A stretch of DNA of 64,000 nt from Streptomyces sp. GQFP (GCF_021545335.1 NZ_CP089312.1:6510001-6574000), one strand, 5' to 3'. Shown: positions 34,694-44,745, counted from the first letter of the stretch. Numbers and translations: made by a program. Notes: a model not told the origin generated them from the letters alone.

Positions 34694-37132
34694 TCAGTCC
34701 CTTCTCGACGTGGTCAGCGCGCCCGTCGCCACGCCCGGCGTCGTTCCTCCCGTGCTTCCGCCCGTGTCCGTCGTGCCGCCGGTGTCGGTGGTTCCGCCGT
34801 CGGTCGTCGTGCCGCCGGTGTCGGTCGTTCCGCCGTCCGTGGTCGTGCCGCCGGTGTCCGTCGTGCCGCCGGTCGTGGTGGTTCCGCCGGTGTCCGTCGT
34901 GCCGCCGGTGGTGGTCGTGCCGCCCGTGGCAGTGGTCCCGTCCGTCGTCGTGCCGCCGGAGGGGGTCGGGGAGGCGCCGGTCGTCGCGCCCGGGGTCTCC
35001 TGGCCGCCGTCCGTGGTGCCGCCGTTGTCCTGGCCTGCGTCCGTGCCGGGGTCGGGCTGGGTGTCGGCGGGCGGGGCCTGCTGTTCCTCGGCGCCTTCCT
35101 GGAGCTGGAGGTCGAACTCCTTCGCCTTCTTGCCCTTCAGGGCGGCCTTCGTGAACTGGGCCCAGATCTCGGCGGGGGCGCCGCCGCCGTTGATGCGGTC
35201 GAGGCCCATCGCGCCGTAGAGGGACTTGTGCTTGCCTGTGTCCGGGTCCTGGCCCATCACCGACACGACCGTCGCCAGGTCGGGGGTGTAGCCCGCGAAC
35301 CAGGCCGCCGTGTCCTCCTCGGCGGTGCCGGTCTTGCCCGCCGCCGGGCGGCCTGCCTCCAGCGCCGCCGTCGCCGTACCGCTCTCCACCACGCTCTGCA
35401 GGACCGAGGTGGTCGTGTCGGCGGCCTCCCGCGACACCACCTGCTTCGTCTTCTGCTTCGGGAGGGTGACCGAACCGGCCTCGCCGTCCTTGGTGATCTT
35501 GTCGATGATCGTGTACGTGCCGTGCTTGCCGTGGTTCGCGAGCGTGGCGTACGCCTCCGCCATGTCGAGGACGCTGGCCGTCGACGTACCGAGCGCGATG
35601 GACGGGTACGGGTTCAGCTCGGGCGTGTCGGAGGGGAGGCCCAGGTCGATGGCCGTCTGCTTGACCTTCGCGGGGCCTACGTCCACCGCCAGCTGCGCGT
35701 ACACCGAGTTGACGGACTTGTCCGTGGCCGTACGGACCGTGATGTCGCCGTACGAGACCTGGTCCTCGTTCTCGGGGGAGTACTCGTCGCCGTCCCAGCC
35801 CTGGACCGGGCGCTCGTTGGTGCCGTCGTAGTACGTGTTCGGGGTGATCGTCTGGCCGTCCTGCGTGACCGAGCCGTTCTCGACCGCCGAGGTGAACACG
35901 AACGGCTTGAAGGTGGAGCCGTCCTGGTAGTCGCGGCGGGTCGCGTTGTTGACGTACTGCTTGGTGTAGTCGATGCCGCCGTACATCGCGAGGACCTTGC
36001 CGGTCGCCGGGTCGATGGCGACACCGCCCGCGCGGACGTAGTTGTCGACCTTGTTGTTCTTCTTGTCGAGCTTCGACATGACCTGGTCGTTGACCGCCTT
36101 CACGAAGGCGTCCTGCTTGGGCTTCTGCAAGGTGGTCGTGATGCGGTAGCCGCCGGCCTGGAGCTCGTCCTCGGTGAGGATCTTGTTGTCGAAGAGGTAG
36201 TCATTGACCGCCTTGACCAGGTAGCCGCGCTGGCCGGACATGCCCGTCGAGACGATCGACTGCTTCGGCTCGGGGAAGGTGGTGGCCTTTCGCTCGGCCT
36301 CCGTCAGCCAGCCCTTCTTGACCATGCCGTCGAGGACGTAGTTCCAGCGTGCGAGCGCGGCCGGCCGGTTCTCGGGGTGGGCGATCACGTCGTACTCGCT
36401 CGGGGCGTTCAGCAGTGCGGCGAGGTAGGCGCCCTGGCCGGCCGTCAGGTCGATGGCGTCGATGCCGTAGTAGGCCTGGGCGGCGGCCTGGAGGCCGTAC
36501 GAGTTGCGGCCGGCGTAGCTGGTGTTGAGGTAGCCCTCGAGGATCTGGTCCTTGGTCTTCACCTGGTCCAGCTTGATCGAGATGAAGAACTCCTTCACCT
36601 TTCGGGTGACGGTCTGCTCCTGCGCGAGGTAGTAGTTCTTCACGTACTGCTGGGTGATCGTCGACCCGGACTGCTTGCCCTTGCCGGTCACCGTGTTCCA
36701 GGCGGCGCGGAGCATCGCCTTCGGGTCGACCGCGGACTCGGTGTAGAAGTCGCGGTCCTCGGCGGCCAGTACGGCGTGCTGGGCGGCCTTGGAGATCTGC
36801 GACAGCGGCACGTTCTCCCGGTTGACCTCGCCGTCGCGGGCGAGCTGGCTGCCGTCGGCGTAGAGGTAGACGTTGCTCTGCTTGGTGGCCGCCGCGTTCG
36901 CCGCCGGGATGTGCACCGCGTAGTAACCGAACGCGAACAGGCCGACGACCAGCAGGATCCCGAGCACGAACGTGCCCAGCACGAACCGCCAGGTCGGCAC
37001 CAGCCGACGCCATCCGGTGCGCCGGGGACGCTTCGGCTTCCCGGGCTTCTCGCCCTCCGTGCCTTCGGGCAGTTCGGGTTCTGTCGGTGCCCAGCCCTGC
37101 GTCGGCTGCTGCGGCTCTGGCTGGTCGCTCAT
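34694..37132 (-). CDS. Bifunctional penicillin-binding protein (transglycosylase/transpeptidase, PBP1 class)
   Basis: An 812-residue class A PBP that polymerises and cross-links peptidoglycan. The cytoplasmic tail is followed by one helix (LGTFVLGILLVVGLFAFGYY). The GT51 part includes AVLAAEDRDFYTESAVDPKA, whose Glu is catalytic, and SGSTITQQYVKNYYLAQEQ. The transpeptidase serine is in the SxxK motif STFKPF, with SVNSVY (SxN) and GKTGTAEED (KTG). The last roughly 130 residues are a low-complexity Thr/Gly/Asp tail in GGTTDTGG units, encoded by about 200 bases of tandem repeats. The start at 37132 follows a short A/G-rich leader. Confidence 0.95.
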   Translation of the reverse strand: MSDQPEPQQPTQGWAPTEPELPEGTEGEKPGKPKRPRRTGWRRLVPTWRFVLGTFVLGILLVVGLFAFGYYAVHIPAANAAATKQSNVYLYADGSQLARDGEVNRENVPLSQISKAAQHAVLAAEDRDFYTESAVDPKAMLRAAWNTVTGKGKQSGSTITQQYVKNYYLAQEQTVTRKVKEFFISIKLDQVKTKDQILEGYLNTSYAGRNSYGLQAAAQAYYGIDAIDLTAGQGAYLAALLNAPSEYDVIAHPENRPAALARWNYVLDGMVKKGWLTEAERKATTFPEPKQSIVSTGMSGQRGYLVKAVNDYLFDNKILTEDELQAGGYRITTTLQKPKQDAFVKAVNDQVMSKLDKKNNKVDNYVRAGGVAIDPATGKVLAMYGGIDYTKQYVNNATRRDYQDGSTFKPFVFTSAVENGSVTQDGQTITPNTYYDGTNERPVQGWDGDEYSPENEDQVSYGDITVRTATDKSVNSVYAQLAVDVGPAKVKQTAIDLGLPSDTPELNPYPSIALGTSTASVLDMAEAYATLANHGKHGTYTIIDKITKDGEAGSVTLPKQKTKQVVSREAADTTTSVLQSVVESGTATAALEAGRPAAGKTGTAEEDTAAWFAGYTPDLATVVSVMGQDPDTGKHKSLYGAMGLDRINGGGAPAEIWAQFTKAALKGKKAKEFDLQLQEGAEEQQAPPADTQPDPGTDAGQDNGGTTDGGQETPGATTGASPTPSGGTTTDGTTATGGTTTTGGTTDTGGTTTTGGTTDTGGTTTDGGTTDTGGTTTDGGTTDTGGTTDTGGSTGGTTPGVATGALTTSRRD

Positions 37133-37373
37133 GTGGTGCACTGACTCCTGTTTCGCGTCGTACGTTCCCGTACGACCTCTCACGCGTTCAAACGTCTCTT
37201 ACGCCCCCCTCTTGAAGACTGTCGCAACACGCGATCAGTTCCCTGACCTCGGTACGCGTCCTGCCTGAAAACGCGTGGCGGGCGGGGAAGGGTGCGGACT
37301 AAGCTCTTGCGTTTCGGTCCGGATACGGTCCGGATACGGGGCGAATACCGGGCGGCTACGGGGGAGAGGGCTG

Positions 37374-38180
37374 GTGTCGGTGGGTTCTTGGCGGTTGTAC
37401 GCGGCCGTCGCGGCGGGGGGTTTCCGACGGTATGCCACCTATCGTGCGGCCACGCTCGCGGGGGTGTTCACCAACACCGTCTTCGGCGTGATCCTGGCCT
37501 ATACCTACATCGCCCTGTGGGACGAGCGGCCGCACCTCGGCGGATACGACCAGTCCCAGGCCCTGACCTATGTGTGGCTGGGGCAGGCGCTGCTGATGAC
37601 GATGTGCGTGATGGGTACGGGCTTCGAGGAGGAGCTGATCGAGCGTATCCGTACGGGTGACATCGCGATCGACCTCTACCGGCCGGCCGACCTCCAGCTG
37701 TGGTGGCTGGCCCAGGACATGGGCCGGGCCCTGTTCCACCTCCTGGGCCGTGGTGTGGTGCCGGTCGCGTTCGGCGCGTGGGCCTTCGATCTGACGTTCC
37801 CGGCGTCCGCGCTGACCTGGCTGGAGTTCCTGGTCGCGGTCTGGTTCGGCATGCTGGTCAGCTACTCGTTCCGGTTTCTGCTGGCGCTGGCCGCGTTCTG
37901 GCTCCTCGACGGTGCGGGCATCATCCAGATGGCCTGGCTCGCGGGGGTCTTCTGCTCGGGCATGGTGCTCCCGCTGAACGTCATCCCGGGGCTGCTGGGC
38001 GAGGTGATCCGGGCCCTGCCCTGGGCGGCGCTGATCCAGGCGCCCGCGGACATCCTGCTGGGGGAGGCGGACGCGCTGAGCACGTACGCCTTCCAGGCCG
38101 GGTGGGCGGTGGCGCTGCTGGCGGCGGGGCGACTGCTGCAGGCGGCGGCTACTCGGCGGGTGGTGGTCCAGGGTGGGTGA
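37374..38180 (+). CDS. ABC-2 family transporter permease
   Basis: A 268-residue membrane protein with about six helices, beginning SVGSWRLYAAVAAGGFRRYA and containing WFGMLVSYSFRFLLALAAFW. It resembles COG4587/DUF990-type permeases of ABC exporters. The GTG at 37374 has GGGGGAGAGGG upstream. It is the first gene of a set of three: two permeases and an ATPase. The substrate is unknown; such systems export lipids, drugs or peptides. Confidence 0.85.
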   Translation: MSVGSWRLYAAVAAGGFRRYATYRAATLAGVFTNTVFGVILAYTYIALWDERPHLGGYDQSQALTYVWLGQALLMTMCVMGTGFEEELIERIRTGDIAIDLYRPADLQLWWLAQDMGRALFHLLGRGVVPVAFGAWAFDLTFPASALTWLEFLVAVWFGMLVSYSFRFLLALAAFWLLDGAGIIQMAWLAGVFCSGMVLPLNVIPGLLGEVIRALPWAALIQAPADILLGEADALSTYAFQAGWAVALLAAGRLLQAAATRRVVVQGG

Positions 38181-39105
38181 CAGGGGTGACGGGGGTGTCG
38201 TCGGCGCGGTGAAGACCGGGGTGCGGGGCGACCGGTGGGCCGACGGTGACTGGGACGACGGTGACTGGGACGACGGGCCGCTGAGCCGTACCGCCCGGGT
38301 GCGCGACAGTGTCCGGGCGTACCGGATGATCGCCGCGATGTGGATCCGGTCCACGATGGCCTACCGGGCCTCCTTCGCGATGACCACGTTCGGCAACTTC
38401 GCGGCGACCGGCCTCGACTTCCTGACGATCGTGCTGATGTTCTCCCAGATCGACAGTCTCGGCGGCTACTCGCTGCCCGAGATCGCGTTCCTGTACGGGC
38501 TGTCGTCGATCGCGTTCGGGATCGCCGACCTCGTCGTCGGGTCGATGGACCGGCTGGGGCGCCGGGTCCGCGACGGCACCCTGGACACGCTGCTCGTCCG
38601 GCCGGCGCCGTTGCTCGCGCAGGTCGCCGCGGACCGGTTCGCGCTGCGCCGCCTGGGCCGGATCACCCAGGGTCTGATGGTCCTCGGCTATGCCCTGCTC
38701 GCCCTCGACGACGTCCACTGGACGACGCTCAAGGTGCTGCTTGTGCCGGTGACGATGATCAGCGGCGGGGCGATCTTCTGCGCGGTGTTCGTCGGGGGCG
38801 CGGCCTTCCAGTTCGTGGCGCGGGACGCCTCCGAGGTGCAGAACGCGTTCACGTACGGCGGCGCCACGCTGTTGCAGTACCCGCCGGGCCTCTTCGCGCA
38901 GGACCTGGTGCGCGGGGTGACGTTCGTCTTCCCGCTGGCCTTCGTCAACTGGCTGCCCGCGCTGTACGTGCTGGGCCGCCCCTATCCGCTCGATCTGCCG
39001 GAGTGGGTGGCGTTCCTGCCACCGCTGGTGGCGGCGGGCTGCTGCGCGCTCGCGGGGCTGGCCTGGCGGGCGGGAGTTCGTTCGTACCGGAGCACGGGGA
39101 GTTAG
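38173..39105 (+). CDS. ABC-2 family transporter permease
   Basis: A 310-residue permease of COG3694 type with about six helices. The first 45 residues are hydrophilic and contain an Asp/Gly/Trp direct repeat (DGDWDDGDWDDG). The helices begin near SFAMTTFGNFAATGLDFLTI. The GTG at 38173 overlaps the stop of the previous permease by eight bases; a start a little downstream is possible. It pairs with the permease gene upstream and the ATPase downstream. Confidence 0.83.
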   Translation: MGDRGDGGVVGAVKTGVRGDRWADGDWDDGDWDDGPLSRTARVRDSVRAYRMIAAMWIRSTMAYRASFAMTTFGNFAATGLDFLTIVLMFSQIDSLGGYSLPEIAFLYGLSSIAFGIADLVVGSMDRLGRRVRDGTLDTLLVRPAPLLAQVAADRFALRRLGRITQGLMVLGYALLALDDVHWTTLKVLLVPVTMISGGAIFCAVFVGGAAFQFVARDASEVQNAFTYGGATLLQYPPGLFAQDLVRGVTFVFPLAFVNWLPALYVLGRPYPLDLPEWVAFLPPLVAAGCCALAGLAWRAGVRSYRSTGS

Positions 39106-39110
39106 GGCAC

Positions 39111-40100
39111 GTGGAGTCCTTGGAGTCTTTTGAGTCCTTCATCGAGCTGGCCGGCGTCGAGAAGGTGTTCGACGTGCGGAAGAGGACCGGGTTCCTGCGG
39201 AGTGAGCGGCGGGAGGTGCGGGCGGTCGACTCGATCTCGTTCCGGGTGGCGAGAGGGGAGATGGTCGGCTACATCGGCCCGAACGGCGCCGGAAAGTCGA
39301 CGACCATCAAGATGCTGACGGGCATTCTCACCCCCAGCGCCGGCCGGCTCCGAGTGGCGGGCATCGACCCGTCCCGGGAACGCACCCGTCTCGCACGACG
39401 CATAGGTGTGGTGTTCGGACAGCGGACAACACTCTGGTGGGACCTCCCACTGATCGACTCGTACCGCCTGATGCACCGCATGTACAGGATTCCCGATGAG
39501 CGCTACAGGTCGAACCTCGACCGCTGCGTCGAACTCCTCGAACTGGCCGACCTGTTGGACGTCCCCGTCCGTCAACTCTCCCTGGGGCAACGGATGCGGG
39601 GCGACATCGCGGCGGCGCTGCTGCACGACCCCGAGGTGCTGTACCTCGACGAGCCGACGATCGGCCTGGACGTGATCTCGAAGGCGAGGGTCCGCGAGTT
39701 CCTCCGCGACCTGAACACCGAACGAGGCACGACGGTCCTGCTGACGACGCACGACCTCCAGGACATCGAGCAGTTGTGCTCGCGGGTGATGGTCATCGAC
39801 CACGGCCGTCTGATGTACGACGGCCCGCTGACCGGCCTGCACGAGGTGGGCGACAGCGAGCGGACCCTGGTCGTGGACCTGGAGCGAGAGCTGCCGCCGA
39901 TCGAGGTGCCGTCGGCACGGGTCGTACGGGTGGAGGGCCCGCGCCAGTGGCTGGCGTTCCCGGCGTCGGAGTCGGCGGCTCCGCTGGTCGCGCGGATCGC
40001 GGCGGAGTATCCGCTGGTGGACCTGTCGGTACGGGAGCCTGACATCGAGGCGGTGATCGCCAAGATGTACGCCGACCGGGCGTCGGGCACCTTGGCATAG
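39111..40100 (+). CDS. ABC transporter ATPase (COG4586 type)
   Basis: A 329-residue ATPase. Walker A is GPNGAGKSTTIKMLTG, the Q-loop region is VVFGQRTTLWWDLPLIDSYR, the signature is LSLGQRMRGDIAAALLHDPE and Walker B is VLYLDEPTIGLD. The GTG at 39111 lies five bases after the upstream permease stop, with GGGGAG upstream. The first residues (ESLESFESFIELAGVEKVFD) are slightly longer than usual. It powers the exporter formed with the two permeases. Confidence 0.92.
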   Translation: MESLESFESFIELAGVEKVFDVRKRTGFLRSERREVRAVDSISFRVARGEMVGYIGPNGAGKSTTIKMLTGILTPSAGRLRVAGIDPSRERTRLARRIGVVFGQRTTLWWDLPLIDSYRLMHRMYRIPDERYRSNLDRCVELLELADLLDVPVRQLSLGQRMRGDIAAALLHDPEVLYLDEPTIGLDVISKARVREFLRDLNTERGTTVLLTTHDLQDIEQLCSRVMVIDHGRLMYDGPLTGLHEVGDSERTLVVDLERELPPIEVPSARVVRVEGPRQWLAFPASESAAPLVARIAAEYPLVDLSVREPDIEAVIAKMYADRASGTLA

Positions 40101-40132
40101 TGCCGGGGGCGGCCACCTCGTAGGCTGCTTGC

Positions 40133-40864
40133 ATGACGGACGACCTTCCGGAGCTGCGCGCCTCCGACGCCGATCGTGAACGAGTCGCCGAGGTACTGAG
40201 GGACGCCCTCGCGGAGGGCCGGCTGGACATGGCCGAGTTCGAGGAACGGCTGGACGCGACCTACCAGGCCCGTACGTACGGCGAGTTGACGCCGATCACG
40301 CGTGACCTGCCCGACCCCGCGGTGAACATGGTCAAGCGACCTACGGGAAGCGGAGGTTGGCCTGACCGGATCGTCGGGGGCGAGGGTTCTTCGCGGTGGG
40401 GTGTCGCGATCATGGGCGGGTTTCAGCGCAGGGGGCGCTGGACGATGCCCCGGCGGTTCAACACGTTCGTGTTCTGGGGCGGTGGGGAGATCGATCTTCG
40501 GGACGCGAACTTCGCGGACCGTGAGGTGGTCGTCAACTGCGCGGTGATCATGGGCGGCATGGGCGTGATCGTGCCGCCGGGCGTCGAGGTCGTCGTGCGG
40601 GGCATCGGCATCATGGGGGGCTTCGACCACGGCCAGGAGGGCGTCCTGGGCGACCCCGGCGGCCCCCGCGTGATCATCCAGGGGTTCGCCTTCTGGGGCG
40701 GCGTGGGAGTGACCCGAAAGCTCACAAAGGCGGAACGCCAACGCCTGAAGGAGGAACGCCGCCAGGAGAAGCTGGAGCGGCGGGAGGGGCGGGGGGAGCT
40801 GGGCGGCTCTGACTCCGGGTTCCACCACGGCATGCACGACTTGCACAGGCGGAACGAGGACTGA
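40133..40864 (+). CDS. DUF1707/LiaF-like membrane-stress protein
   Basis: A 243-residue protein. Residues 1-55 are a DUF1707 (SHOCT-like) domain: LPELRASDADRERVAEVLRD, then MAEFEERLDATYQARTYGEL. The C-terminal part is a LiaF-like 'cell wall-active antibiotics response' domain rich in small residues (FVFWGGGEIDLRDANFADRE, then GVEVVVRGIGIMGGFDHGQE). The end is basic (RQRLKEERRQEKLERREGRG). The DUF1707 and LiaF-like parts commonly occur together. It may respond to envelope stress; the neighbouring ABC exporter fits but does not prove this. Confidence 0.85.
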   Translation: MTDDLPELRASDADRERVAEVLRDALAEGRLDMAEFEERLDATYQARTYGELTPITRDLPDPAVNMVKRPTGSGGWPDRIVGGEGSSRWGVAIMGGFQRRGRWTMPRRFNTFVFWGGGEIDLRDANFADREVVVNCAVIMGGMGVIVPPGVEVVVRGIGIMGGFDHGQEGVLGDPGGPRVIIQGFAFWGGVGVTRKLTKAERQRLKEERRQEKLERREGRGELGGSDSGFHHGMHDLHRRNED

Positions 40865-41043
40865 GCCGGCGGCTGGTGCTGGGGGTGGGACGCGCAGCCC
40901 GGCGCTAACGGGGTGCCGCTGCGCCCACCCGTGCCGCCCCTAGCGGCACGCATGCCCGCAGCTAGGCGGGTTGGGCGGGAGCCGCGTGCGAGCTGGCTGC
41001 GCGGCTCGCCGCTGCGAACCCCGGCCAGCTGGGGCGCCCCTTC

Positions 41044-41218
41044 AGGGGCGCGAGGAACTGCGCGAGCAACCCCCACCGACTGGCAGCCGAACAGCAAGGG
41101 ACGGGCGGGCTTTAGGGGCGCGAGGAACTGCGCGACGAGCCCCCACCGGCTGGCAGCCGAACGGATCGGGACGGGCGGGTTTTCAGGGGCGCGGGGAACT
41201 GCGCGACCAGCCCCCACG
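41044..41218. repeat. Three tandem copies of the dispersed GC-rich hairpin repeat (copies 5-7)
   Basis: Copies start near 41044, 41114 and 41184, spaced about 70 bases. The first two have GAGGAACTGCGCG, the third GGGGAACTGCGCG. Flanks such as CACCGGCTGGCAGCCGAAC are shared. They occupy much of the 40865-41257 gap, which also has a CACCCG-type hexamer run near 41218-41250. No gene is seen there. Confidence 0.8.
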
Positions 41219-41257
41219 CACCCGCACCCGCACCCGCACACGCACCCGCACCCTCCC

Positions 41258-42604
41258 TCACAGCTCCGCCGGTGCCGCCCCCCTCAAATCCTCCAAGTCG
41301 AACACCTCTCCCATCCGCGCATACCCCCGATCACTCGGATGCAAGTGGTCCCCGGAGTCGTACTCCGGGCGGAAGCGGCGCGGGTCGTACGGATCGCGGA
41401 GCGCCTTGTCGAAGTCCGCGTACGCGTCGTACACACGCCCCGCCCGGATCTGCGCGTTCACGGACTGGCGCAATGCCTCCGTGGTCGCCGAGTAGCCGCG
41501 GAAGCCCCCGAACGGCATCAGCGTCGCGCCCACCACCTTCAGGCCCCGCCCATGCGCCTCGGCCACCAGTGCGCGCAGGCCCGCCACGATCGAGGACGCG
41601 CTCAGGGTCTTCGGGTCGCGGGCGCGCAGGATGTCGTTGACGCCCAGGTCGATGACGACGACCTTGACGTTCGTACGGCCGAGGACGTCCCGGCCGAACC
41701 GTGTCAGCCCGCTGGCGTTGGGCGCCGGCGTGCCGACGCCGCCGTGCCGCAGGACGCGGTTTCCGCCGATGCCCTGGTTGACGACGCTGTAGTGAGGCAG
41801 GTCAGAGCCGGACTCCGCCGCCGAGTGGAGGCGGTCGGCCAGGACGTCCGGCCACCTGCTGTTCGTGCCCACGCTGGACGTGCTGCCCGCGGTGAGCGAG
41901 TCGCCGAGGACGACGACCGTCCCGTCGGCCTGGTTGCTGAGGACGTCCACGGCGGTGACGTACCGCCAGGCCTCGATCTGTTCCGTGTATGCCGTGCTGG
42001 TCGGGTCCTCGGTGTGGTCGCCCACCGCCGCGTACGAGATCTGCCGGGCGCGCGGGTGGTAGGTGACCGGGCCGGACGGGACCGCCGAGTACGTCGTCAC
42101 CAGGATGTCCGTGTCGCGCGGGACGCTCACCCGTACCGCGTCCGAGACGATCTGGCGGCCGGCCGGGATCGTCACCGAGGGGCTGCCGCCGAAGGTCAGC
42201 CGGCGCATCGTCGCGGCGTCGGCCGCCGCGCTGTTCTCGGCGGCGGCGACGGCTATGGAGGCGTGGGCGATGGTCAGGGGCTGCTTGCCGTACAGGTTGG
42301 AGAGCGTGACGCGGGCGCTCGTACCGCCTGCCGCCGTGTGGACGACGTTGCGCAGGGAGCGGCCGGCCAGGCCCTTCGCCTGGGTGCCCGGTTCGCCGTC
42401 GACCGGGGACGCGGCCCAGGTGCCGACCCACGCACCGGTGGACGCGGGGGCGACGGCGTTGCCCGAGTCGCCGCGGGCGCGGCTGACGGCCTTCGTGTGC
42501 CGGCTGCCGTCGTCGAGGGTCGCCCCTGCGTAGATGGCGGCGGAAACGGCCACGACGAGCGTGACCATCGCGGCGAGCAGGCCATAACCGTGGCGCCTGG
42601 TCAT
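41258..42604 (-). CDS. Secreted SGNH/GDSL-family hydrolase
   Basis: A 448-residue exported esterase-like hydrolase. The signal anchor LLAAMVTLVVAVSAAIYAG is at about residues 8-27. The catalytic Ser is in VVVLGDSLTAGSTSS (block I), the oxyanion Asn is in VVIDLGVNDIL, and the DxxH pair lies in SGDHLHPSDRGY near the end. The N-terminal half is an extra domain typical of actinobacterial SGNH proteins. Likely substrates are esters of lipids or polysaccharides, unspecified. The ATG at 42604 gives a standard signal peptide. Confidence 0.9.
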   Translation of the reverse strand: MTRRHGYGLLAAMVTLVVAVSAAIYAGATLDDGSRHTKAVSRARGDSGNAVAPASTGAWVGTWAASPVDGEPGTQAKGLAGRSLRNVVHTAAGGTSARVTLSNLYGKQPLTIAHASIAVAAAENSAAADAATMRRLTFGGSPSVTIPAGRQIVSDAVRVSVPRDTDILVTTYSAVPSGPVTYHPRARQISYAAVGDHTEDPTSTAYTEQIEAWRYVTAVDVLSNQADGTVVVLGDSLTAGSTSSVGTNSRWPDVLADRLHSAAESGSDLPHYSVVNQGIGGNRVLRHGGVGTPAPNASGLTRFGRDVLGRTNVKVVVIDLGVNDILRARDPKTLSASSIVAGLRALVAEAHGRGLKVVGATLMPFGGFRGYSATTEALRQSVNAQIRAGRVYDAYADFDKALRDPYDPRRFRPEYDSGDHLHPSDRGYARMGEVFDLEDLRGAAPAEL

Positions 42605-42802
42605 GGGATGCGTGACTCCTCGTACGGCGGGGAGCCATGGGCTCCGGTGGGCTGAGCCCATGATGCGGGATGGGCCTGTGCGAGCCCGCCGAATCATGCG
42701 GTCGGACTCCCTCCGGATATACGTGGGGAACTCCTGTTCCGTTCCGGGAGTAGGTCAGGAAGGGACAATGTGTGAGGGATCACGGAGAAGGATCACTGAA
42801 CG

Positions 42803-44146
42803 GTGGAGCGAGTGGAACGGACCAGAACTGAAACCGGGGACGGTGTGGACGGTACGGGCGGCCGTGCCGTCCCGGGGCGTGCCATGACCTCCTTCGGTTC
42901 CGCCGACGAGGAGCGCATGCGTGGCGTGCGCCGGATGAAGCTCACCGCGGTCGGGCTGCTGCTCTTCGTCGCTGTCGTCTACGTCCTCGCCAAGTGGGCC
43001 GGCGACCAGGGCGCCGGTGCCTGGACGGGTTACGTCGCCGCGGCGGCCGAGGCCGGCATGGTCGGTGCGCTGGCCGACTGGTTCGCGGTCACCGCCCTCT
43101 TCCGCCGGCCCCTCGGCCTGCCCATCCCGCACACCGCGATCATCCCCACCAAGAAGGACCAACTCGGTGTCTCGCTCGGGGAGTTCGTCGGCGAGAACTT
43201 CCTCTCCCAGGACGTCGTACGGCAGCGGCTGCGCGCCGTAGGCATCGGCAGCCGCCTCGGCGCCTGGCTCGCCGAGCCGGAACACGCGGACCGTGTCACC
43301 GCCGAACTCTCGGCCGCCCTGCGCGGCGCGCTCACCGTCCTCCGCGACTCCGATGTCCAGGCGGTCGTCGGCGAGGCCATCACCCGGCGGGCCGACGCCC
43401 AGGAGATCGCGCCCGGCATAGGGAAGATGCTGGAGAGGGTCGTCGCCGACGGCGGCCACAAGCGGGTCGTCGACCTGGTCTGCGTACGCGCCCACGACTG
43501 GCTCGTGATGCACGAGGCGGAGGTCATGGTCGCGGTGGCGGGCGGGGCGCCGGGCTGGACGCCGAGGTTCGTCGACAAGAAGGTCGGCGAGCGCGTCTAC
43601 AAGGAGCTGCTGCGCTTCGTCACCGAGATGCGCGACGCGCCCGCCCACCCGGCGCGCGGCGCCCTCGACCGCTTCCTCAACGACTTCGCCTCCGACCTCC
43701 AGTCCGACACCGACACCCGCGCGCGTGTCGAGCGGCTGAAGACCGAGGTCCTGGGGCGCGGCGAGGTCCAGGACCTGATCGCGTCCGCCTGGACGGCCGT
43801 ACGCTCGATGATCGTCTCGGCGGCGGAGGACGAGCGCAGCGAGCTGCGGCTGCGCGTACGGGCGTCGCTGCTGTCGCTGGGGTCGCGGATGTCGGTCGAC
43901 GCCGGGCTGCAGAACAAGGTGGACGGCTGGGTCGAGGGCGCGGCGGTGTACGTCGTGACGACCTACCAGGGCGAGATCACCTCCCTGATCACGGACACGG
44001 TCGCGGGCTGGGACGCCGAGCACACGACGAAGAAGATCGAGGCGCACATCGGCCGCGACCTGCAGTTCATCCGCATCAACGGCACGGTGGTCGGCTCGCT
44101 GGCCGGCCTGCTCATCTACACGCTCTCGCGGGCGGTAGGGGTGTGA
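42803..44146 (+). CDS. DUF445 family membrane protein
   Basis: A protein of up to 447 residues. It has an N-terminal helix (KLTAVGLLLFVAVVYVLAKW), the DUF445 signature AAAAEAGMVGALADWFAVTA-like segment plus LFRRPLGLPIPHTAIIPTKK, a long helical middle and a C-terminal helix (VVGSLAGLLIYTLSRAVGV). The family has unknown function; some members are linked to cell morphology. Two starts are possible: GTG at 42803 with a GAGAAGG ten bases upstream, and ATG at 42884, which would give a shorter N-terminus. Confidence 0.9.
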   Translation: MERVERTRTETGDGVDGTGGRAVPGRAMTSFGSADEERMRGVRRMKLTAVGLLLFVAVVYVLAKWAGDQGAGAWTGYVAAAAEAGMVGALADWFAVTALFRRPLGLPIPHTAIIPTKKDQLGVSLGEFVGENFLSQDVVRQRLRAVGIGSRLGAWLAEPEHADRVTAELSAALRGALTVLRDSDVQAVVGEAITRRADAQEIAPGIGKMLERVVADGGHKRVVDLVCVRAHDWLVMHEAEVMVAVAGGAPGWTPRFVDKKVGERVYKELLRFVTEMRDAPAHPARGALDRFLNDFASDLQSDTDTRARVERLKTEVLGRGEVQDLIASAWTAVRSMIVSAAEDERSELRLRVRASLLSLGSRMSVDAGLQNKVDGWVEGAAVYVVTTYQGEITSLITDTVAGWDAEHTTKKIEAHIGRDLQFIRINGTVVGSLAGLLIYTLSRAVGV

Positions 44147-44238
44147 CGGCGGCAACCAGGTACAGCGAGCGACTAGGTACGCGCACCTGAGTATCCGTAC
44201 TCTGTCGGACCGCTCCCGAGCAGGGAACCCTCGTACGT

Positions 44239-44745
44239 ATGACCGAGATGACTGGTACTGGCACTACCGGGAAGCTGCTCCGGCCGCTGGGAGCGCGTCC
44301 CTGGGCCGAGCGCTGGCTGACGCGCGCACTCGGCGTCGTCGTCGCTTCGGCGGCGTACGTCCTCTGCGTCCCCTGGGACCTGCGCAACCGCGTCGAGAGC
44401 GCGGGCTCGACCCAGGAGACGACCCCGGTGACGGGCGTCGGGGTGGTCGCCCTGGGCGTCGTACTCCTCCTCCTGGCCGCCTACTTCGGCTACCGAGACA
44501 GCCGAGGCTGGCCCCTGCTCCTGGTGGCGGTCCCCCCGGCGGCCCTCATGTACGTCTCCCTCCGCACCCACCCCGGCCCACCCGACGGCTTCGCCAACGC
44601 CTGGCCCCTGACCTGGGCCTTCTTCACCCTGGTAATCGCGGCGGGCGTACTGGTGGCGGCGGGAGTGGGCCGGGCGTTCCGGGTGGAGGAGGAGTCGCTG
44701 GAGGGTTTGGTGTCGGCGGTGAGTTCCCAGCAGGGCTTGCGGTGA
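44239..44745 (+). CDS. Hypothetical membrane protein
   Basis: A 168-residue protein with three or four predicted helices, for example LTRALGVVVASAAYVLCVP near residue 30 and GVVALGVVLLLLAAYFGYRD near residue 70. The start MTEMTGTGTTGKLLRPLGA has no strong ribosome site. I do not recognise a family. The gene stands alone with a repeat copy after its stop. Confidence 0.75.
   Translation: MTEMTGTGTTGKLLRPLGARPWAERWLTRALGVVVASAAYVLCVPWDLRNRVESAGSTQETTPVTGVGVVALGVVLLLLAAYFGYRDSRGWPLLLVAVPPAALMYVSLRTHPGPPDGFANAWPLTWAFFTLVIAAGVLVAAGVGRAFRVEEESLEGLVSAVSSQQGLR

Noticed and set aside
41044..41218. The spaced repeats at 41044 looked at first like a CRISPR array
   Set aside because: Units are dispersed over the window in both orientations, only three are close together, and spacers share sequence.
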